From Methylonatrum sp040877625 (lineage in GTDB: Bacteria; Pseudomonadota; Gammaproteobacteria; Nitrococcales; Aquisalimonadaceae): a stretch of DNA of 64,000 nucleotides. Each line of letters starts with the position of its first letter. The first letter of the stretch is position 1. Positions 26,510 through 34,988 of this stretch are shown one piece after another. Position numbers and translations under genes: made by a program. The notes under the pieces were generated by a model. That model had not been told where the DNA came from and made no database searches. It saw only the letters and a program-made list of their open reading frames with translations. The stretch is from NCBI GenBank assembly GCA_040877625.1, contig JBBDNK010000035.1:1-64000 (forward strand), in the 5' to 3' direction.

Positions 26510-27272
26510 GTTCGTTCGGCCGGTTCGCGCATGGATAGGGTATGCCCGGGATACACGGGTCCGTCAGGGAGATCGCACACCGCTCTATGCGGACCTCGGC
26601 AAGATCATCATACCGGCCACCGCGCAATGCATGGAGCCCTGGGGGCTTACCGCCTACCTGCCCACGGTGCTTGGAGAAGATCACAACTCCCGGGTCCCCG
26701 ACACCGTCGCCCTGCTCCGTTACCGTAGCGAAGATGCCTATTACCAGGCCTGCTCAACGTCCGTCGCCGGCCGCGCCTACATACGTCTGCTCGAGAGTGT
26801 GTTCCGCCTTTCACCGCAAGGGGACAGGCCAGCAAGTCATGGCGGCTTTGTTCAAACCTTTCCAAATAATGGAGAGTACCTGCCGGAAAGATGCTATCTG
26901 CAACTACCCTTTGCGCAGGCGGACTGGAGCGAGGGGCGGCACCATGTCCAGGTTGCCGTCTACGAGGGCGGGGATCTACCGGCATTCCGGGTCGCCCTGG
27001 AGCGCCGACTGGCCGCGCTGCGCCAACCGCAGGCAGGCACCGGTCTGGACGACGTGATCCTGGCACTGGACGGCCCACTGGTCGTGCTCTGGACTCACTG
27101 GCAGACGCCCGCGCCCGGGACGAGTTTACTCGATGACCTCCCGGGGCTGCGTACCGTAACCGCCCAGGTCAGCCAGCCAGCGTCCGTACCCGCTTCGCCG
27201 CTGGTTGCTTATGACGGGCTGGATGTCTTCGCGCACAGCAGTTTCAACATCAGGGCCGGCTTCATGAATTAG
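26478..27272 (+). CDS. Hypothetical protein
   Basis: 264 residues, not recognised. No signal peptide or TM segment is evident. The sequence is rich in aromatic residues and loops (RYRSEDAYYQACSTSVAGRAYIRLLESVF, then GRHHVQVAVYEGGDLPAFRVALERRLAALRQP, VVLWTHWQTPAPG). The frame is open for 34 codons upstream, but those bases belong to the IS remnant, and AGGAG lies 12 bases before this ATG. It is isolated between mobile debris and a convergent membrane-protein gene, so it could be an accessory gene. Code use looks native and GC-rich. Confidence 0.6.
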   Translation: MTASTNSQSDTFVRPVRAWIGYARDTRVRQGDRTPLYADLGKIIIPATAQCMEPWGLTAYLPTVLGEDHNSRVPDTVALLRYRSEDAYYQACSTSVAGRAYIRLLESVFRLSPQGDRPASHGGFVQTFPNNGEYLPERCYLQLPFAQADWSEGRHHVQVAVYEGGDLPAFRVALERRLAALRQPQAGTGLDDVILALDGPLVVLWTHWQTPAPGTSLLDDLPGLRTVTAQVSQPASVPASPLVAYDGLDVFAHSSFNIRAGFMN

Positions 27273-27357
27273 ACCCAACAGCCTGGCGACAGAAGGGGGA
27301 AGGCATCGGGTAACAAAGCCGCTGCGCGGACAATACGCCGCCGGCCGCCGCGACCGT

Positions 27358-28026
27358 TTAGTGTCGGGATAGAATGCGTGCCTTGGCCGTCTCGTAGGCG
27401 TCCGGCCCCATGGCACACGCATCGGCAAGCCTGCGGTGTTCCTGGAGTTCCAGGGCGAGGTAGCGTTGCCTGTCCGCCGGCATCCGGTCCTCGGCCGCGC
27501 CGGCCGCGGCACACAGTGATTCCAGAAAGCGCCGGAACTCCACCGCGTTGGGCTGTTTCTCGACCAGGCGCAGCAGGGGAATGCGCCCGTGCCGGCTGAG
27601 AAATACCGTCATCCGCCGAAATCGGAGCACCCCCAGCCAGCCGGCCCCGAACCCGATACCCACAACGGCGGCCAACGCACCGGCGAACTGCAGGTCAGTC
27701 AGCGGCACCGGCAAACTGTCCAGCCAGATCAGCAAACCGACGCCTATCGCAGAGAAAAGAACGGTTGCAATGCACCACAAAGGCACATGCCGTTCCCGCT
27801 CAGGTACAGGGTCGACGATACCCAGATCAATGTACACGCAGAGGGCGGACCGTCGATGCCGGCGTTCCAGCTTCAGCAGATTTCCCTCAACCAGGCTCAA
27901 CCGCTGCATCCCGGGCACGTGGCGGTGCTGTTGTTGAAGGGTCACGAGCGTGCCGCGGGACGCCCAGGATTCAACGTCCTGCTCCCTCGCCTCGGGGCTA
28001 CTCAGGTAAATTTCCTCGGTTCTCAC
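27358..28026 (-). CDS. Two-TM membrane protein of unknown function
   Basis: 222 residues. A soluble N-terminus (about 1-83) is followed by two TM helices (about 85-105, WCIATVLFSAIGVGLLIWL, and about 117-140, GALAAVVGIGFGAGWLGVL), then a basic segment and a soluble helical C-terminus. AAAGGAGGAGAGGG immediately before a GTG codon fixes the start at VRTEEIYL. The longer frame upstream, with several ATGs, has no comparable ribosome site. No family is recognised. The two-TM/soluble arrangement could be a sensor or scaffold. Confidence 0.7.
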   Translation of the reverse strand: MRTEEIYLSSPEAREQDVESWASRGTLVTLQQQHRHVPGMQRLSLVEGNLLKLERRHRRSALCVYIDLGIVDPVPERERHVPLWCIATVLFSAIGVGLLIWLDSLPVPLTDLQFAGALAAVVGIGFGAGWLGVLRFRRMTVFLSRHGRIPLLRLVEKQPNAVEFRRFLESLCAAAGAAEDRMPADRQRYLALELQEHRRLADACAMGPDAYETAKARILSRH

Positions 28027-28135
28027 CCCTCTCCTCCTTTCTCTCGTCTTGACAATCCCTGGGCGATTCGACATCAAATGGCGGATGCGCATCGCGGTCA
28101 ACCCTGAGTCGCCGAATATGTGGCCGATGACGCAA

Positions 28136-28185
28136 TTAAGAAGACACTGATTTATTCTGGTGGGAATAGATCAGTGTCTTCTTAA
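28136..28185. mobile_element. Mobile palindrome copy 1 (50 bp, TTAA flanks)
   Basis: TTAA, then GAAGACACTGATTTATTC, a 6-base loop TGGTGG, the complementary arm with one change (GAATAGATCAGTGTCTTC) and TTAA again. The arms including TTAA are 22 bases with one mismatch. The duplicated TTAA fits the YTAR-type target duplication of IS5-group elements. It has no coding capacity and would be moved by a transposase elsewhere. It is the most compact copy. Confidence 0.75.
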
Positions 28186-28353
28186 GGCAACTGGCGATAG
28201 TGGAAAGGGATGGTCAGCTCCAGTGGTTCCAACCTGTACGCTCACCGGTGGATACGATACGCATGTGGGCGTCGGTAATTTCATATATATTGCCCGACGC
28301 AGGGTGCTCTCGGCGGTTTCCGTCAGAACGATTCACACATGACGTGGAACCCT

Positions 28354-28380
28354 TTAGGAGCCTCTGATCCATTCCCGTCA
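28354..28380 (+). mobile_element. Degenerate single terminal repeat of the mobile palindrome family
   Basis: TTTA followed by GGAGCCTCTGATCCATTCCCG resembles the consensus GGAGACACTGATTTATTCC, with several changes. It lies just upstream of the outer-membrane protein gene and no partner arm is seen before the gene, so it is probably a decayed end. Confidence 0.45.
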
Positions 28381-28396
28381 CGCTCAAGGAGAAATC

Positions 28397-28915
28397 ATGA
28401 ACATCAGGATTGTTTCCACACTCATTGCCTGCCTTGCCCTCCCATTCGCACCGGCCGCTCTGGCGGGCCCGTACGTCGGCCTGGGTATAGGTACCGTCGA
28501 CCTTGACACGCCCGGATTCGAGGACCCGCGCAGCCTGGAAATTATCGGCGGCTATGATTTCAGCCGGAACTTCGCGTTCGAGGTTTCCTATATCGACATC
28601 GGTGACGCCAGCGACAACATCCCGCCGGAATGGATCTTGAGTGGCGACACGCTGACCTTCGGCATACTGGGAAAACTGCCGATAACGCCGGAATTCGAGA
28701 TCCATGGCAAATTCGGCTTCCACAAGTGGGACTTGACGCTACGCGAACGCGGTTTCGGAACCATCGCCTCCGATGACGGTACCGACCTGTTTTTCGGATT
28801 CGGCGCCACATACCACTTTCCCGCCGGCTTCGGCGTCGGTGGGCGGTACATGCTCTACGATGTGGACGGCAGCGACATCAGCGTGCTTTCGGCCAATTTG
28901 CTGTACGCGTTCTAG
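28397..28915 (+). CDS. Outer-membrane beta-barrel protein (OmpA/porin-like small barrel)
   Basis: 172 residues: signal peptide (about 1-23, AFAPAALAG), then alternating strands of a small eight-stranded barrel (YVGLGIGTVDL, LEIIGGYDFSRNFAFEVSYIDIG, FGILGKLPITPEFEIHGKFGFHKW, LFFGFGATYHFPAGFGVGGRYMLYDVDG) and a terminal strand ending LLYAF with C-terminal Phe, the usual BAM recognition signal. AAGGAG lies seven bases before the ATG. The function is unknown. It lies between mobile-repeat ends and an assembly gap, so its downstream context is uncertain. Confidence 0.82.
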   Translation: MNIRIVSTLIACLALPFAPAALAGPYVGLGIGTVDLDTPGFEDPRSLEIIGGYDFSRNFAFEVSYIDIGDASDNIPPEWILSGDTLTFGILGKLPITPEFEIHGKFGFHKWDLTLRERGFGTIASDDGTDLFFGFGATYHFPAGFGVGGRYMLYDVDGSDISVLSANLLYAF

Positions 28916-28929
28916 GCAACAGACACCCC

Positions 28930-28979
<50 letters not shown>

Positions 28980-29168
28980 CCGGGAGCCTCGAGGGCTCCC
29001 GGCCTGACTGTCCTCCCCCGCCGGAAACACCCCGCCACAGGCGCTATTATTGTCGTATAGCCAGTAACCGAGGGCGCGGATGACAGCCCCCGAATAATAA
29101 CGGCACGGATGCCCTGTTTCGCTGACACCACCCCGGCAGGTGCAGCCGGGAAACCAGGAGACGGCATC

Positions 29169-29639
29169 ATGGCCATGGCAATGACAATGCGGGAATACCT
29201 CAAGGGCTGCGGGGTGGCTTTCGAGGAAGTGAAACATCCCAGAGAGGTAACGACCAGCCGCATCGCCCAGCAGGCGCATATCGACGGCGACAGGATGGCG
29301 AAAGCGGTTCTTCTCAACAGTGATTCCGGTTATCGAATCGCTGTCGTGCCCAGCACCTGCAAGGCTGACCTGGGGGAACTCTCCCATATGCTTCACGAGC
29401 GGCTCGGCCTGGCAACGGAGGAGGAGATCGAAAGCAATTTCGACGATTGCGATCCCGGTGCGTTACCGCCGTTGGGTCAGGCATACGGTCTGCGCGTCTG
29501 TGTCGATGATGTGCTTTGCAGCCAACCGGATATCTACTTCGAAGCGGGAGATCACGAAACCCTGGTGCATGTGACCGGGCAGGATTTCACGAAACTGATG
29601 GCGAGCGCCGACCATGGCCGCTTCAGTCGGCACAACTGA
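29169..29639 (+). CDS. YbaK/ProX-type aminoacyl-tRNA deacylase
   Basis: 156 residues, the whole YbaK/EbsC domain: YLKGCGVAFEEVKHPREVTTSRIAQQAHIDGDRMAKAVLLNSDSGYRIAVVPSTCKADLGELSHML, then DDCDPGALPPLGQAYGLRVCVDDVL and DIYFEAGDHETLVHVTGQDFTKLM. The lysine in RMAKAVLL is the conserved residue needed for deacylation of mischarged tRNA (Cys-, Ala- or Pro-tRNA) in this family. AGGAG eight bases before this ATG decides the start, giving an N-terminus MAMAMTMREYL. It was the first gene after the assembly gap. Confidence 0.83.
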   Translation: MAMAMTMREYLKGCGVAFEEVKHPREVTTSRIAQQAHIDGDRMAKAVLLNSDSGYRIAVVPSTCKADLGELSHMLHERLGLATEEEIESNFDDCDPGALPPLGQAYGLRVCVDDVLCSQPDIYFEAGDHETLVHVTGQDFTKLMASADHGRFSRHN

Positions 29640-29830
29640 TCGAGAGGGCTAGCCATAGGTCAGGCAATCAAGCGAATCGGACACCCGGCTACCAGGACGA
29701 TAAATTACGCATCTGGACAGTTACCGGCTCTGTGACGGGGTCCCAACAACCGCGCCGGCAAAGGTGTTCTACTCCGGACAACGGATAACCGTTGAAGCCG
29801 TCAGGAACGGCGTTTTCCGGGGAGCCCCTT

Positions 29831-30370
29831 ATGCCGGTAGCAATGAACGCCCAGCCGTGTCCACACCGGGCGCGGCCGATTATCCGTGCCCTCGCGACGC
29901 TCGCGCTGCTGGCAACCTTTGCCTCCCATGCCGAGGTAGAGGTTGGAGCGTCGTACTTCGGCACCGTCAGGATGGGCGCCAACGCGGATTCCGAACCGAG
30001 CCCGATAACCATCATGGCGGGCGGGCGCCAGCGCGCCGATCTGATTCACGGCGATTGCACGGGTTTTATCCAGAAGGCAACGGCGGACGTCAATCTGGAT
30101 TACCGCGGCGACGCAACCGAGCTGTTCATCCACGCGCGTTCCGCGACCGATACCACGCTTGTTGTCCGCGCCCCGGACGGAACCATTCATTGCGACGATG
30201 ACACCATGAACTTCGATCCGATGGTGTCGTTTCCCGATGCGCGCAATGGCGTCTACCGTATCTGGGTGGGCACGTTCGTCAATCAGCCAACCCGGGCGAA
30301 AATCCACATATCCGCAACCGACCCGCGAACCCCACTCCAGAAAATGCTCCTCGAAACCCTGAACCGGTGA
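29831..30370 (+). CDS. Exported protein of unknown function
   Basis: 179 residues. A signal peptide ends at about residue 33 (IIRALATLALLATFASHAEVEVG). The mature part is about 145 residues with a DLIHGDCTGFIQKATADVNLDYRGDATELFIHARSATDTTLVVRAPDGTIHCDDD core and NGVYRIWVGTFVNQPTRAKIHISATDP, which resembles bacterial pre-peptidase C-terminal (PPC)-like or peptidase-associated beta-sandwich repeats. Two cysteines could form a disulfide. Two ATGs are possible, and the earlier has GGAG ten bases upstream. No enzymatic motif is visible. Confidence 0.6.
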   Translation: MPVAMNAQPCPHRARPIIRALATLALLATFASHAEVEVGASYFGTVRMGANADSEPSPITIMAGGRQRADLIHGDCTGFIQKATADVNLDYRGDATELFIHARSATDTTLVVRAPDGTIHCDDDTMNFDPMVSFPDARNGVYRIWVGTFVNQPTRAKIHISATDPRTPLQKMLLETLNR

Positions 30371-30434
30371 ACCCCCGTGCGGACCTGTACGGGCACCCGT
30401 GCGTGAATGCCTGACCTGTGGCATCATTGTCACC

Positions 30435-30510
30435 CTTCAGGAGACGCTGATTTATTCCCATGGGGCTCTGGCTTTGCAGCATGCCCGTGGGCAAGGCGCG
30501 GCTCGCAAGC
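30435..30510 (-). pseudogene. IS right-end remnant with APWE-stop tail
   Basis: On the minus strand the bases read CPRACCKARAPWE and then TAA, with the stop inside GGAATAAATCAGCG, the terminal repeat. A nearly identical peptide (CPRARCTARAPWE-stop) is encoded at 48.09 kb, showing that both are ends of the same insertion sequence. No other part of the transposase is present. The remnant lies just before the EamA transporter gene. Confidence 0.6.
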
Positions 30511-30538
30511 GCCACTCATACCCGACAGAATTCACACC

Positions 30539-31396
30539 ATGCAAAACGCGACGCTGGGCATCCTCCTGACCATTCTGGCCGGAATAACCCTTGCCTCCAT
30601 GGACTCTCTCGGCAAGTTCCTGGGACAGCACTACCCCGTAATGCAGGTTGTATGGTCGCGGTATTTCTTTCATGCCCTGCTGGTCGTCGTCATTTTGCTC
30701 GCCCGCGGGCACAGAGGTTTTCTGCGCAGCCGGCGGCCCGGCCTGCAGGCAGCGCGGTCGGTCACTCTTCTTGCTGTATCGTTGTTGATCTATACGGCCC
30801 TTATTCGCATCCCACTCGCGGACGCCACCGCCGTCATGTTCTTTGCGCCGGTGCTGGTCACGCTGATGTCCGGGTTGCTGCTCTCGGAGCGGGTCACCAG
30901 AGTGCGCATATTGGCCGTACTGGCCGGGTTTATCGGCGTCCTGCTGATTGTGCGGCCAGGGCTGCACAGTGACTGGTACATGCTACTACCGCTCGCGGCA
31001 GCGTTGATGCTGACCACCTACCTGCTGCTGACGCGGGCGCTGGCGGGCTCCGATGACAACACCACCACGCTGTTCTATACCACCGCACCCGGCGCCGTCC
31101 TGCTGACCCTGATGTTGCCGCTTTTCTGGCAGATGCCGGAAACGCCACATTTATTCCTGATGCTGGCCACGGGCGCACTGGGCGCACTCGGGCACGGTCT
31201 TATCGTTGCGGCATTCGCCTTTGCGCCGGCCTCGGTACTGTCGCCGTTTCTCTATTCGCAGATTCTCGCTGCCATGGTTATCAGCCTGTTGATTTTCGGC
31301 GACCCGCTTACCGCCCTGATGCTTGCCGGCACGGCCCTGCTGGTGGGCGGCGGGCTGTCGGTATGGTGGGCGGAAAGCCGCAAGGCCGACGCCTGA
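30539..31396 (+). CDS. EamA-family drug/metabolite transporter
   Basis: 285 residues with about ten hydrophobic helices and two EamA repeats, one starting LGILLTILAGITLASMDSLGKFLGQHYPVMQVVWSRYFFHALLV and the other MLLPLAAALMLTTYLLLTRAL. The first repeat ends LAGFIGVLLIVRPG and the second ends LTALMLAGTALLVGGGLSVWW, as in the DMT superfamily. Probable inner-membrane exporter of small metabolites; substrate unknown. The start chosen is the ATG at MQNATLG, since the upstream frame runs through the IS remnant. The ribosome site is weak. Confidence 0.85.
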   Translation: MQNATLGILLTILAGITLASMDSLGKFLGQHYPVMQVVWSRYFFHALLVVVILLARGHRGFLRSRRPGLQAARSVTLLAVSLLIYTALIRIPLADATAVMFFAPVLVTLMSGLLLSERVTRVRILAVLAGFIGVLLIVRPGLHSDWYMLLPLAAALMLTTYLLLTRALAGSDDNTTTLFYTTAPGAVLLTLMLPLFWQMPETPHLFLMLATGALGALGHGLIVAAFAFAPASVLSPFLYSQILAAMVISLLIFGDPLTALMLAGTALLVGGGLSVWWAESRKADA

Positions 31397-31474
31397 TGAT
31401 AATTGCATCAGCCGGCCAGACGCCTATCATCAGCGACTGACAGGCACCACCCTTTAACGTGGAGAACCCGACGC

Positions 31475-32506
31475 ATGTCGACGCCCGATAATGCAGTACC
31501 TGTCCGGCGGCTGGGCCGCTCCGGGCTCATCGTTTCCAGAATCGTGCTTGGCAGCATGATGTTCGGCGGACGCACGGACGAAACGGAAGCCGCGCGCATC
31601 ATTGCCGACGCGCGCGAGCAGGGCGTCAACTTCATCGATACCGCGGACGTCTACAACAAGGGTGAATCGGAACGTCTCGTCGGGCGCCTGATCCGCGCCA
31701 ACCGTTTCGACTGGATACTGGCCACCAAACTCGGCAACGCCATGGGCAAGGGCCCCAACATGCGCGGCCTGTCGCGGCGCTGGATGTTCGAGGCAACCGA
31801 GCAGTCGCTGAAGCGCCTCGGCGTCGAGACCATCGACATCCAGTACCTGCACCGAGAGGACCTCGATACCCCGCTGGAGGAAACGGTTCGCGCCATGGCC
31901 GATCTGATCCGCGACGGCAAGGTTCGCTATTTCGGGGTCTCGAATCTGCGGGCGTGGCGGATCGCCCGCCTCTGCGCGCTTTGCGACGATTTCGGCATTG
32001 ATCGGCCGGTGGTCTGCCAGCTCTACTATCACGCCCTCAATCGCACGGCGGAGACCGAGCTGCTGCCGGCCTGCGAGGCCCTGGGCCTGGGGACCGTGGC
32101 CTACAGCCCGCTGGCTCGGGGCGTACTCACGGGCAAGTACCCGCCCGGTCAGGCCGCGCCGGAGGGCAGCCGCGCGGCATCCGGCGACAAGCGTATAAAC
32201 GAAACCGAATTCCACCCCCTCAACCTGCAGGCGGCAGCGCAGTTGAAGGCCCATTGTGATGCCGGCAACATGGACATGGCGGCCTTTGCGGGTGCCTGGG
32301 TACTTGCCAACCCACTACTCACCGGGCTGATTGCCGGCCCACGTACGTTCGAGCAATGGCGCGCCTACCTGGCAACCCTGGAAGTCAGCCTGGGGCCTGA
32401 CGATGAAGCCGCGGTAGACGCCGTGGTACGCCCCGGGACGTTGGCGATTCCGCAGTATACGGACCCTGCCTACCCGGTCGAAGGCCGACCCCTGGGGAGA
32501 CACTGA
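31475..32506 (+). CDS. Aldo/keto reductase
   Basis: 343 residues, a TIM-barrel NADPH-dependent oxidoreductase: VRRLGRSGLIVSRIVLGSMMFGG, catalytic Asp and Tyr in NFIDTADVYNKGESE, Lys in ILATKLGN and His in IQYLHRED. The cofactor pocket sequence is YSPLARGVLTGKYPPG. GGAGAACCC precedes the start. The last residues (GRPLGRH) and the stop TGA are encoded by a stretch GGAGACACTGATC that equals the terminal repeat of the mobile palindrome family, so the natural C-terminus may have been slightly replaced. Substrate unknown. Confidence 0.87.
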   Translation: MSTPDNAVPVRRLGRSGLIVSRIVLGSMMFGGRTDETEAARIIADAREQGVNFIDTADVYNKGESERLVGRLIRANRFDWILATKLGNAMGKGPNMRGLSRRWMFEATEQSLKRLGVETIDIQYLHREDLDTPLEETVRAMADLIRDGKVRYFGVSNLRAWRIARLCALCDDFGIDRPVVCQLYYHALNRTAETELLPACEALGLGTVAYSPLARGVLTGKYPPGQAAPEGSRAASGDKRINETEFHPLNLQAAAQLKAHCDAGNMDMAAFAGAWVLANPLLTGLIAGPRTFEQWRAYLATLEVSLGPDDEAAVDAVVRPGTLAIPQYTDPAYPVEGRPLGRH

Positions 32507-32508
32507 TC
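32494..32508 (+). mobile_element. Terminal-repeat fragment overlapping the reductase stop
   Basis: GGGGAGACACTGATC includes the exact 12-base core GGAGACACTGAT of the palindrome family. The TGA inside it is the reductase stop codon. Downstream bases (AAAGGGCACTTA) no longer match, so this is a broken end or a chance match. Confidence 0.4.
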
Positions 32509-32517
32509 AAAGGGCAC

Positions 32518-33327
32518 TTATTTACGCAATAGCATGGCAAGCTGCCGGGATTGCGCGACCAGATTTCCGCTTTCATCCCAAAGCTCACCATCCTCCACGA
32601 ACAGCCCGTTGGCGAGATCCCTGGTGCGGAACCGTGCCGCGATCCAGCCCGCAACCGGCCGACGGCGCACGTGCACCGTGAGTTCCAGTGTCGGCACCCA
32701 GCCAACGCTGCCGAACACTGCGAACACGGAGGGAGGAAACGCATCCGCGAACAGAACCAGCGCTTCGGCATCGGGCGGACGGTTGTCCGCGAAACGCACC
32801 CAGCCGGCGACCTCTGCGCGCTCATCAATAGCGCCTCCGTTCGGGGCGGGCGCAAGCCGTACATCGAGCCGGGACGTGATCGCAACGTCGACCCCCTGTT
32901 CGACGGTGGTACGCGACCGGCACGCATCGGGGGGCGGAAGGTCAATCATCGGTATCGACAGCGCCGGCGGCGTCGGCTCGCCATCACCGGGCGCTTCCAG
33001 GTCGGCAAACGCCGCCACCATGCGCAGCCGCTCCTTGCCCTGCTGGTGCAGGGAGGCCGTCGCCGAGGACGTTCGTCGCCCGGCGCGGATGATCTCCAGG
33101 GATACATCGCCGGGTTGATCACCCAGGCCGGGCCGCAGGTAGTACGTGGTCACCGAAACCGGATCGGGTTGGTCAACCTGCCGCCCCATGGCCCGCAAAC
33201 CCGATGCGGCGACATAGCCACCGTTGGGGGTCGTGCCGATATTCCACGCCGAACTGATGCGCGTCGACCAGCGGCCGGTCGAAACCTCGGAGACCGCAGT
33301 CTCCGTATCATACTGCCAGTTTTTCAT
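32518..33327 (-). CDS. Thioesterase-family (double hotdog) protein
   Basis: 269 residues, resembling acyl-CoA thioesterases with two hotdog halves: ISSAWNIGTTPNGGYVAASGLRAMGRQ at the N-terminus, DPVSVTTYYLRPGLGDQPGDVSLEIIRAGRRTSSATASLHQQGKERLRMVAAFADL in the first half, and LFADAFPPSVFAVFGSVGWVPTLELTVHVRRRPVAGWIAARFRTRDLANGLFVEDGELWDESGNLVAQSRQLAML in the second. The ending matches the usual substrate-side signature of this group. Likely cytoplasmic hydrolysis of an acyl-CoA. The start MKNWQYD has a poor ribosome site, and a longer frame exists. Confidence 0.75.
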   Translation of the reverse strand: MKNWQYDTETAVSEVSTGRWSTRISSAWNIGTTPNGGYVAASGLRAMGRQVDQPDPVSVTTYYLRPGLGDQPGDVSLEIIRAGRRTSSATASLHQQGKERLRMVAAFADLEAPGDGEPTPPALSIPMIDLPPPDACRSRTTVEQGVDVAITSRLDVRLAPAPNGGAIDERAEVAGWVRFADNRPPDAEALVLFADAFPPSVFAVFGSVGWVPTLELTVHVRRRPVAGWIAARFRTRDLANGLFVEDGELWDESGNLVAQSRQLAMLLRK

Positions 33328-33448
33328 GCGGCGAGTTTGCCAGCCAATCCGCGGGATGGGAAGCCTGCCCCGGGAGCGTCCAGTCAGGGACATGCGTATA
33401 CTTGTACAATCTGTCCCTTGATCACAGCGAAACCAGGCTGGAGGTTCT

Positions 33449-34015
33449 ATGCCTCGTCTAATAGCCCTGTCCGGCAGCCTGCGCCGGCAGTCCTACAATA
33501 CCGCTCTCGCCCGTGCGCTCGCCGAGCTCGCACCCGAGGGCTGGGCGGTGGACGTCGTCACCCCGCTGGGCATCCCCCTCTATGACGGAGATCTGGAGGC
33601 CGACCAGGGTGTGCCGGAGGTCGTTACCGAATTGAAGGACCGCATTGCCGCCGCAGCCGGTCTTATCATCGTGACTCCGGAGTACAACCAGGGTGTTCCG
33701 GGCGTACTCAAGAATGCGGTGGACTGGCTGTCCCGTCCGCCGGCGGATATCCCGCGCGTATTCCGCGCCAGGCCGGTGGCGATCTGCGGTGCAAGCCCTG
33801 GCGGCGGCGGGACGCGATCCGCACAGTACGCCTGGCTGCCGACGCTGCGCGCCCTTGGCGTGCGCCTGTACTCGGAGCACACCCTGCTCGTGGCCGGCGC
33901 GGGCAACGTAATCTCCGCCGATGGCCGCCTACAGGACAAGGACATCCGCGACCGGGCACAGGCGCTGATGCACGGCTTCTGCACATTCGCCGAAGGTTTT
34001 ATCCAAGAAACTTGA
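33449..34015 (+). CDS. NADPH-dependent FMN reductase family protein
   Basis: 188 residues of the flavodoxin-like fold: IALSGSLRRQSYNTALARALAEL (FMN phosphate loop), TPLGIPLYDGDLEADQGVPEVV, and IVTPEYNQGVPGVLKNAVDWLSRP, the signature of the NADPH-dependent FMN/quinone reductase and azoreductase group. GGAGGTTCT precedes the ATG. It sits divergent from the thioesterase gene across 121 bases. It may reduce quinones or chromate; no specific role is shown. Confidence 0.87.
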   Translation: MPRLIALSGSLRRQSYNTALARALAELAPEGWAVDVVTPLGIPLYDGDLEADQGVPEVVTELKDRIAAAAGLIIVTPEYNQGVPGVLKNAVDWLSRPPADIPRVFRARPVAICGASPGGGGTRSAQYAWLPTLRALGVRLYSEHTLLVAGAGNVISADGRLQDKDIRDRAQALMHGFCTFAEGFIQET

Positions 34016-34162
34016 CCAAAACCCCTGCCGCCGTAAACTGAGGCTCGACATTGACACTGCACGGAGCAATCCCCGGCCGAACGCGGGCGTGGGATATAGC
34101 CCTTTATAGAATGTATTGCGCCGAACCGTGAAAGGCGCCGGCATCCGGAGATCAGAACAACC

Positions 34163-34963
34163 ATGGATCTTGGGCTCAAAGGCAAGACGGCGCTGGTAAC
34201 CGGAGGCAGCCGGGGCATCGGCAAGGCAATCGCCCGGGCATTGGCCCGTGAAGGTGTCAGGGTCGCCATCTGCGCGCGTGACAAGGCAGCATGCGACGCT
34301 GCGGCGAATGCCCTCGCCCGCGAGACCGGCGGCGACGTACACGGTTTTCAGGCCGACATGAGCAGCGCCGAGGATATCAACCGCCTGATGGCGGAGGTCA
34401 CCGAGGCTCTGGGCGGCACCGACATTCTAATCAATAATGCGGCGCGCGTCGGCGGCACCGGTGGGCCGGATTCACTGGCCGAACTCAACGAATCCATGAT
34501 CCAGGCAGACTTCAATACCAAGGTCATGGGTTATCTCCGCGCGGCCCGGGCGGTGGCATCCTACATGCAGCGCAGGGCCTGGGGCCGTATCGTCAATATC
34601 GACGGCATGGCCGCCCGTGTCGCGGGAGGCATCAGCGGCGGGATTCGAAATGCCGCCGTGGCCAACATGAGCAAGGTCATGTCGGAGGAACTCGGCCCCA
34701 AGGGCATCACCGTCAACGTCGTTCACCCTGCCGCAACGGCGACCAGCGACTGGGAACAGCGCCTGGAGGTCATATCCAGGCGGCAGAACATCACCATTGA
34801 TCAGGTCGAGGCCAATATGGCAGGCAAAAACGCCATACGCCGGCTCGTCGACGTGGATGAACTCGGCGCGGTGGTCACCTTCCTCTGTTCGCATCAGGCT
34901 GCCGGTATCACCGGGGAGTGCATTGCTGTCTCCGGCGGTGCCTCAAGCAGCGTGACCTACTAG
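34163..34963 (+). CDS. SDR-family protein lacking the catalytic tyrosine
   Basis: 266 residues with an intact NAD(P) loop (VTGGSRGIGKAIARAL) and NNAARVGGTG. At the active site the usual Ser and Tyr-x-x-x-Lys are replaced: the strand reads IVNIDGMAARVAGGISGGIRNAAVANMSKVMSEELGPKGI, so the lysine is present (ANMSK) but the tyrosine position is Ala and no serine stands at the usual site. This agrees with a less common SDR branch carrying G-G-x-R-N-A-A-V. Reductase activity by the classical mechanism is therefore doubtful. It is followed by an MFS gene 25 bases away. Confidence 0.8.
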   Translation: MDLGLKGKTALVTGGSRGIGKAIARALAREGVRVAICARDKAACDAAANALARETGGDVHGFQADMSSAEDINRLMAEVTEALGGTDILINNAARVGGTGGPDSLAELNESMIQADFNTKVMGYLRAARAVASYMQRRAWGRIVNIDGMAARVAGGISGGIRNAAVANMSKVMSEELGPKGITVNVVHPAATATSDWEQRLEVISRRQNITIDQVEANMAGKNAIRRLVDVDELGAVVTFLCSHQAAGITGECIAVSGGASSSVTY

Positions 34964-34988
34964 CGTTGCACACATTCGAGTCAGGGCA

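Larger units (their letters stand above)
28027..28396. other. Gap containing one complete and one partial mobile palindrome
   Basis: 370 bases without a credible gene, between a leftward membrane-protein gene and a rightward outer-membrane protein gene. It contains the complete palindrome at 28136-28185 and a degenerate terminal repeat from 28354. The remaining bases show no recognisable feature, but promoters for both divergent genes must lie here. Confidence 0.6.
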
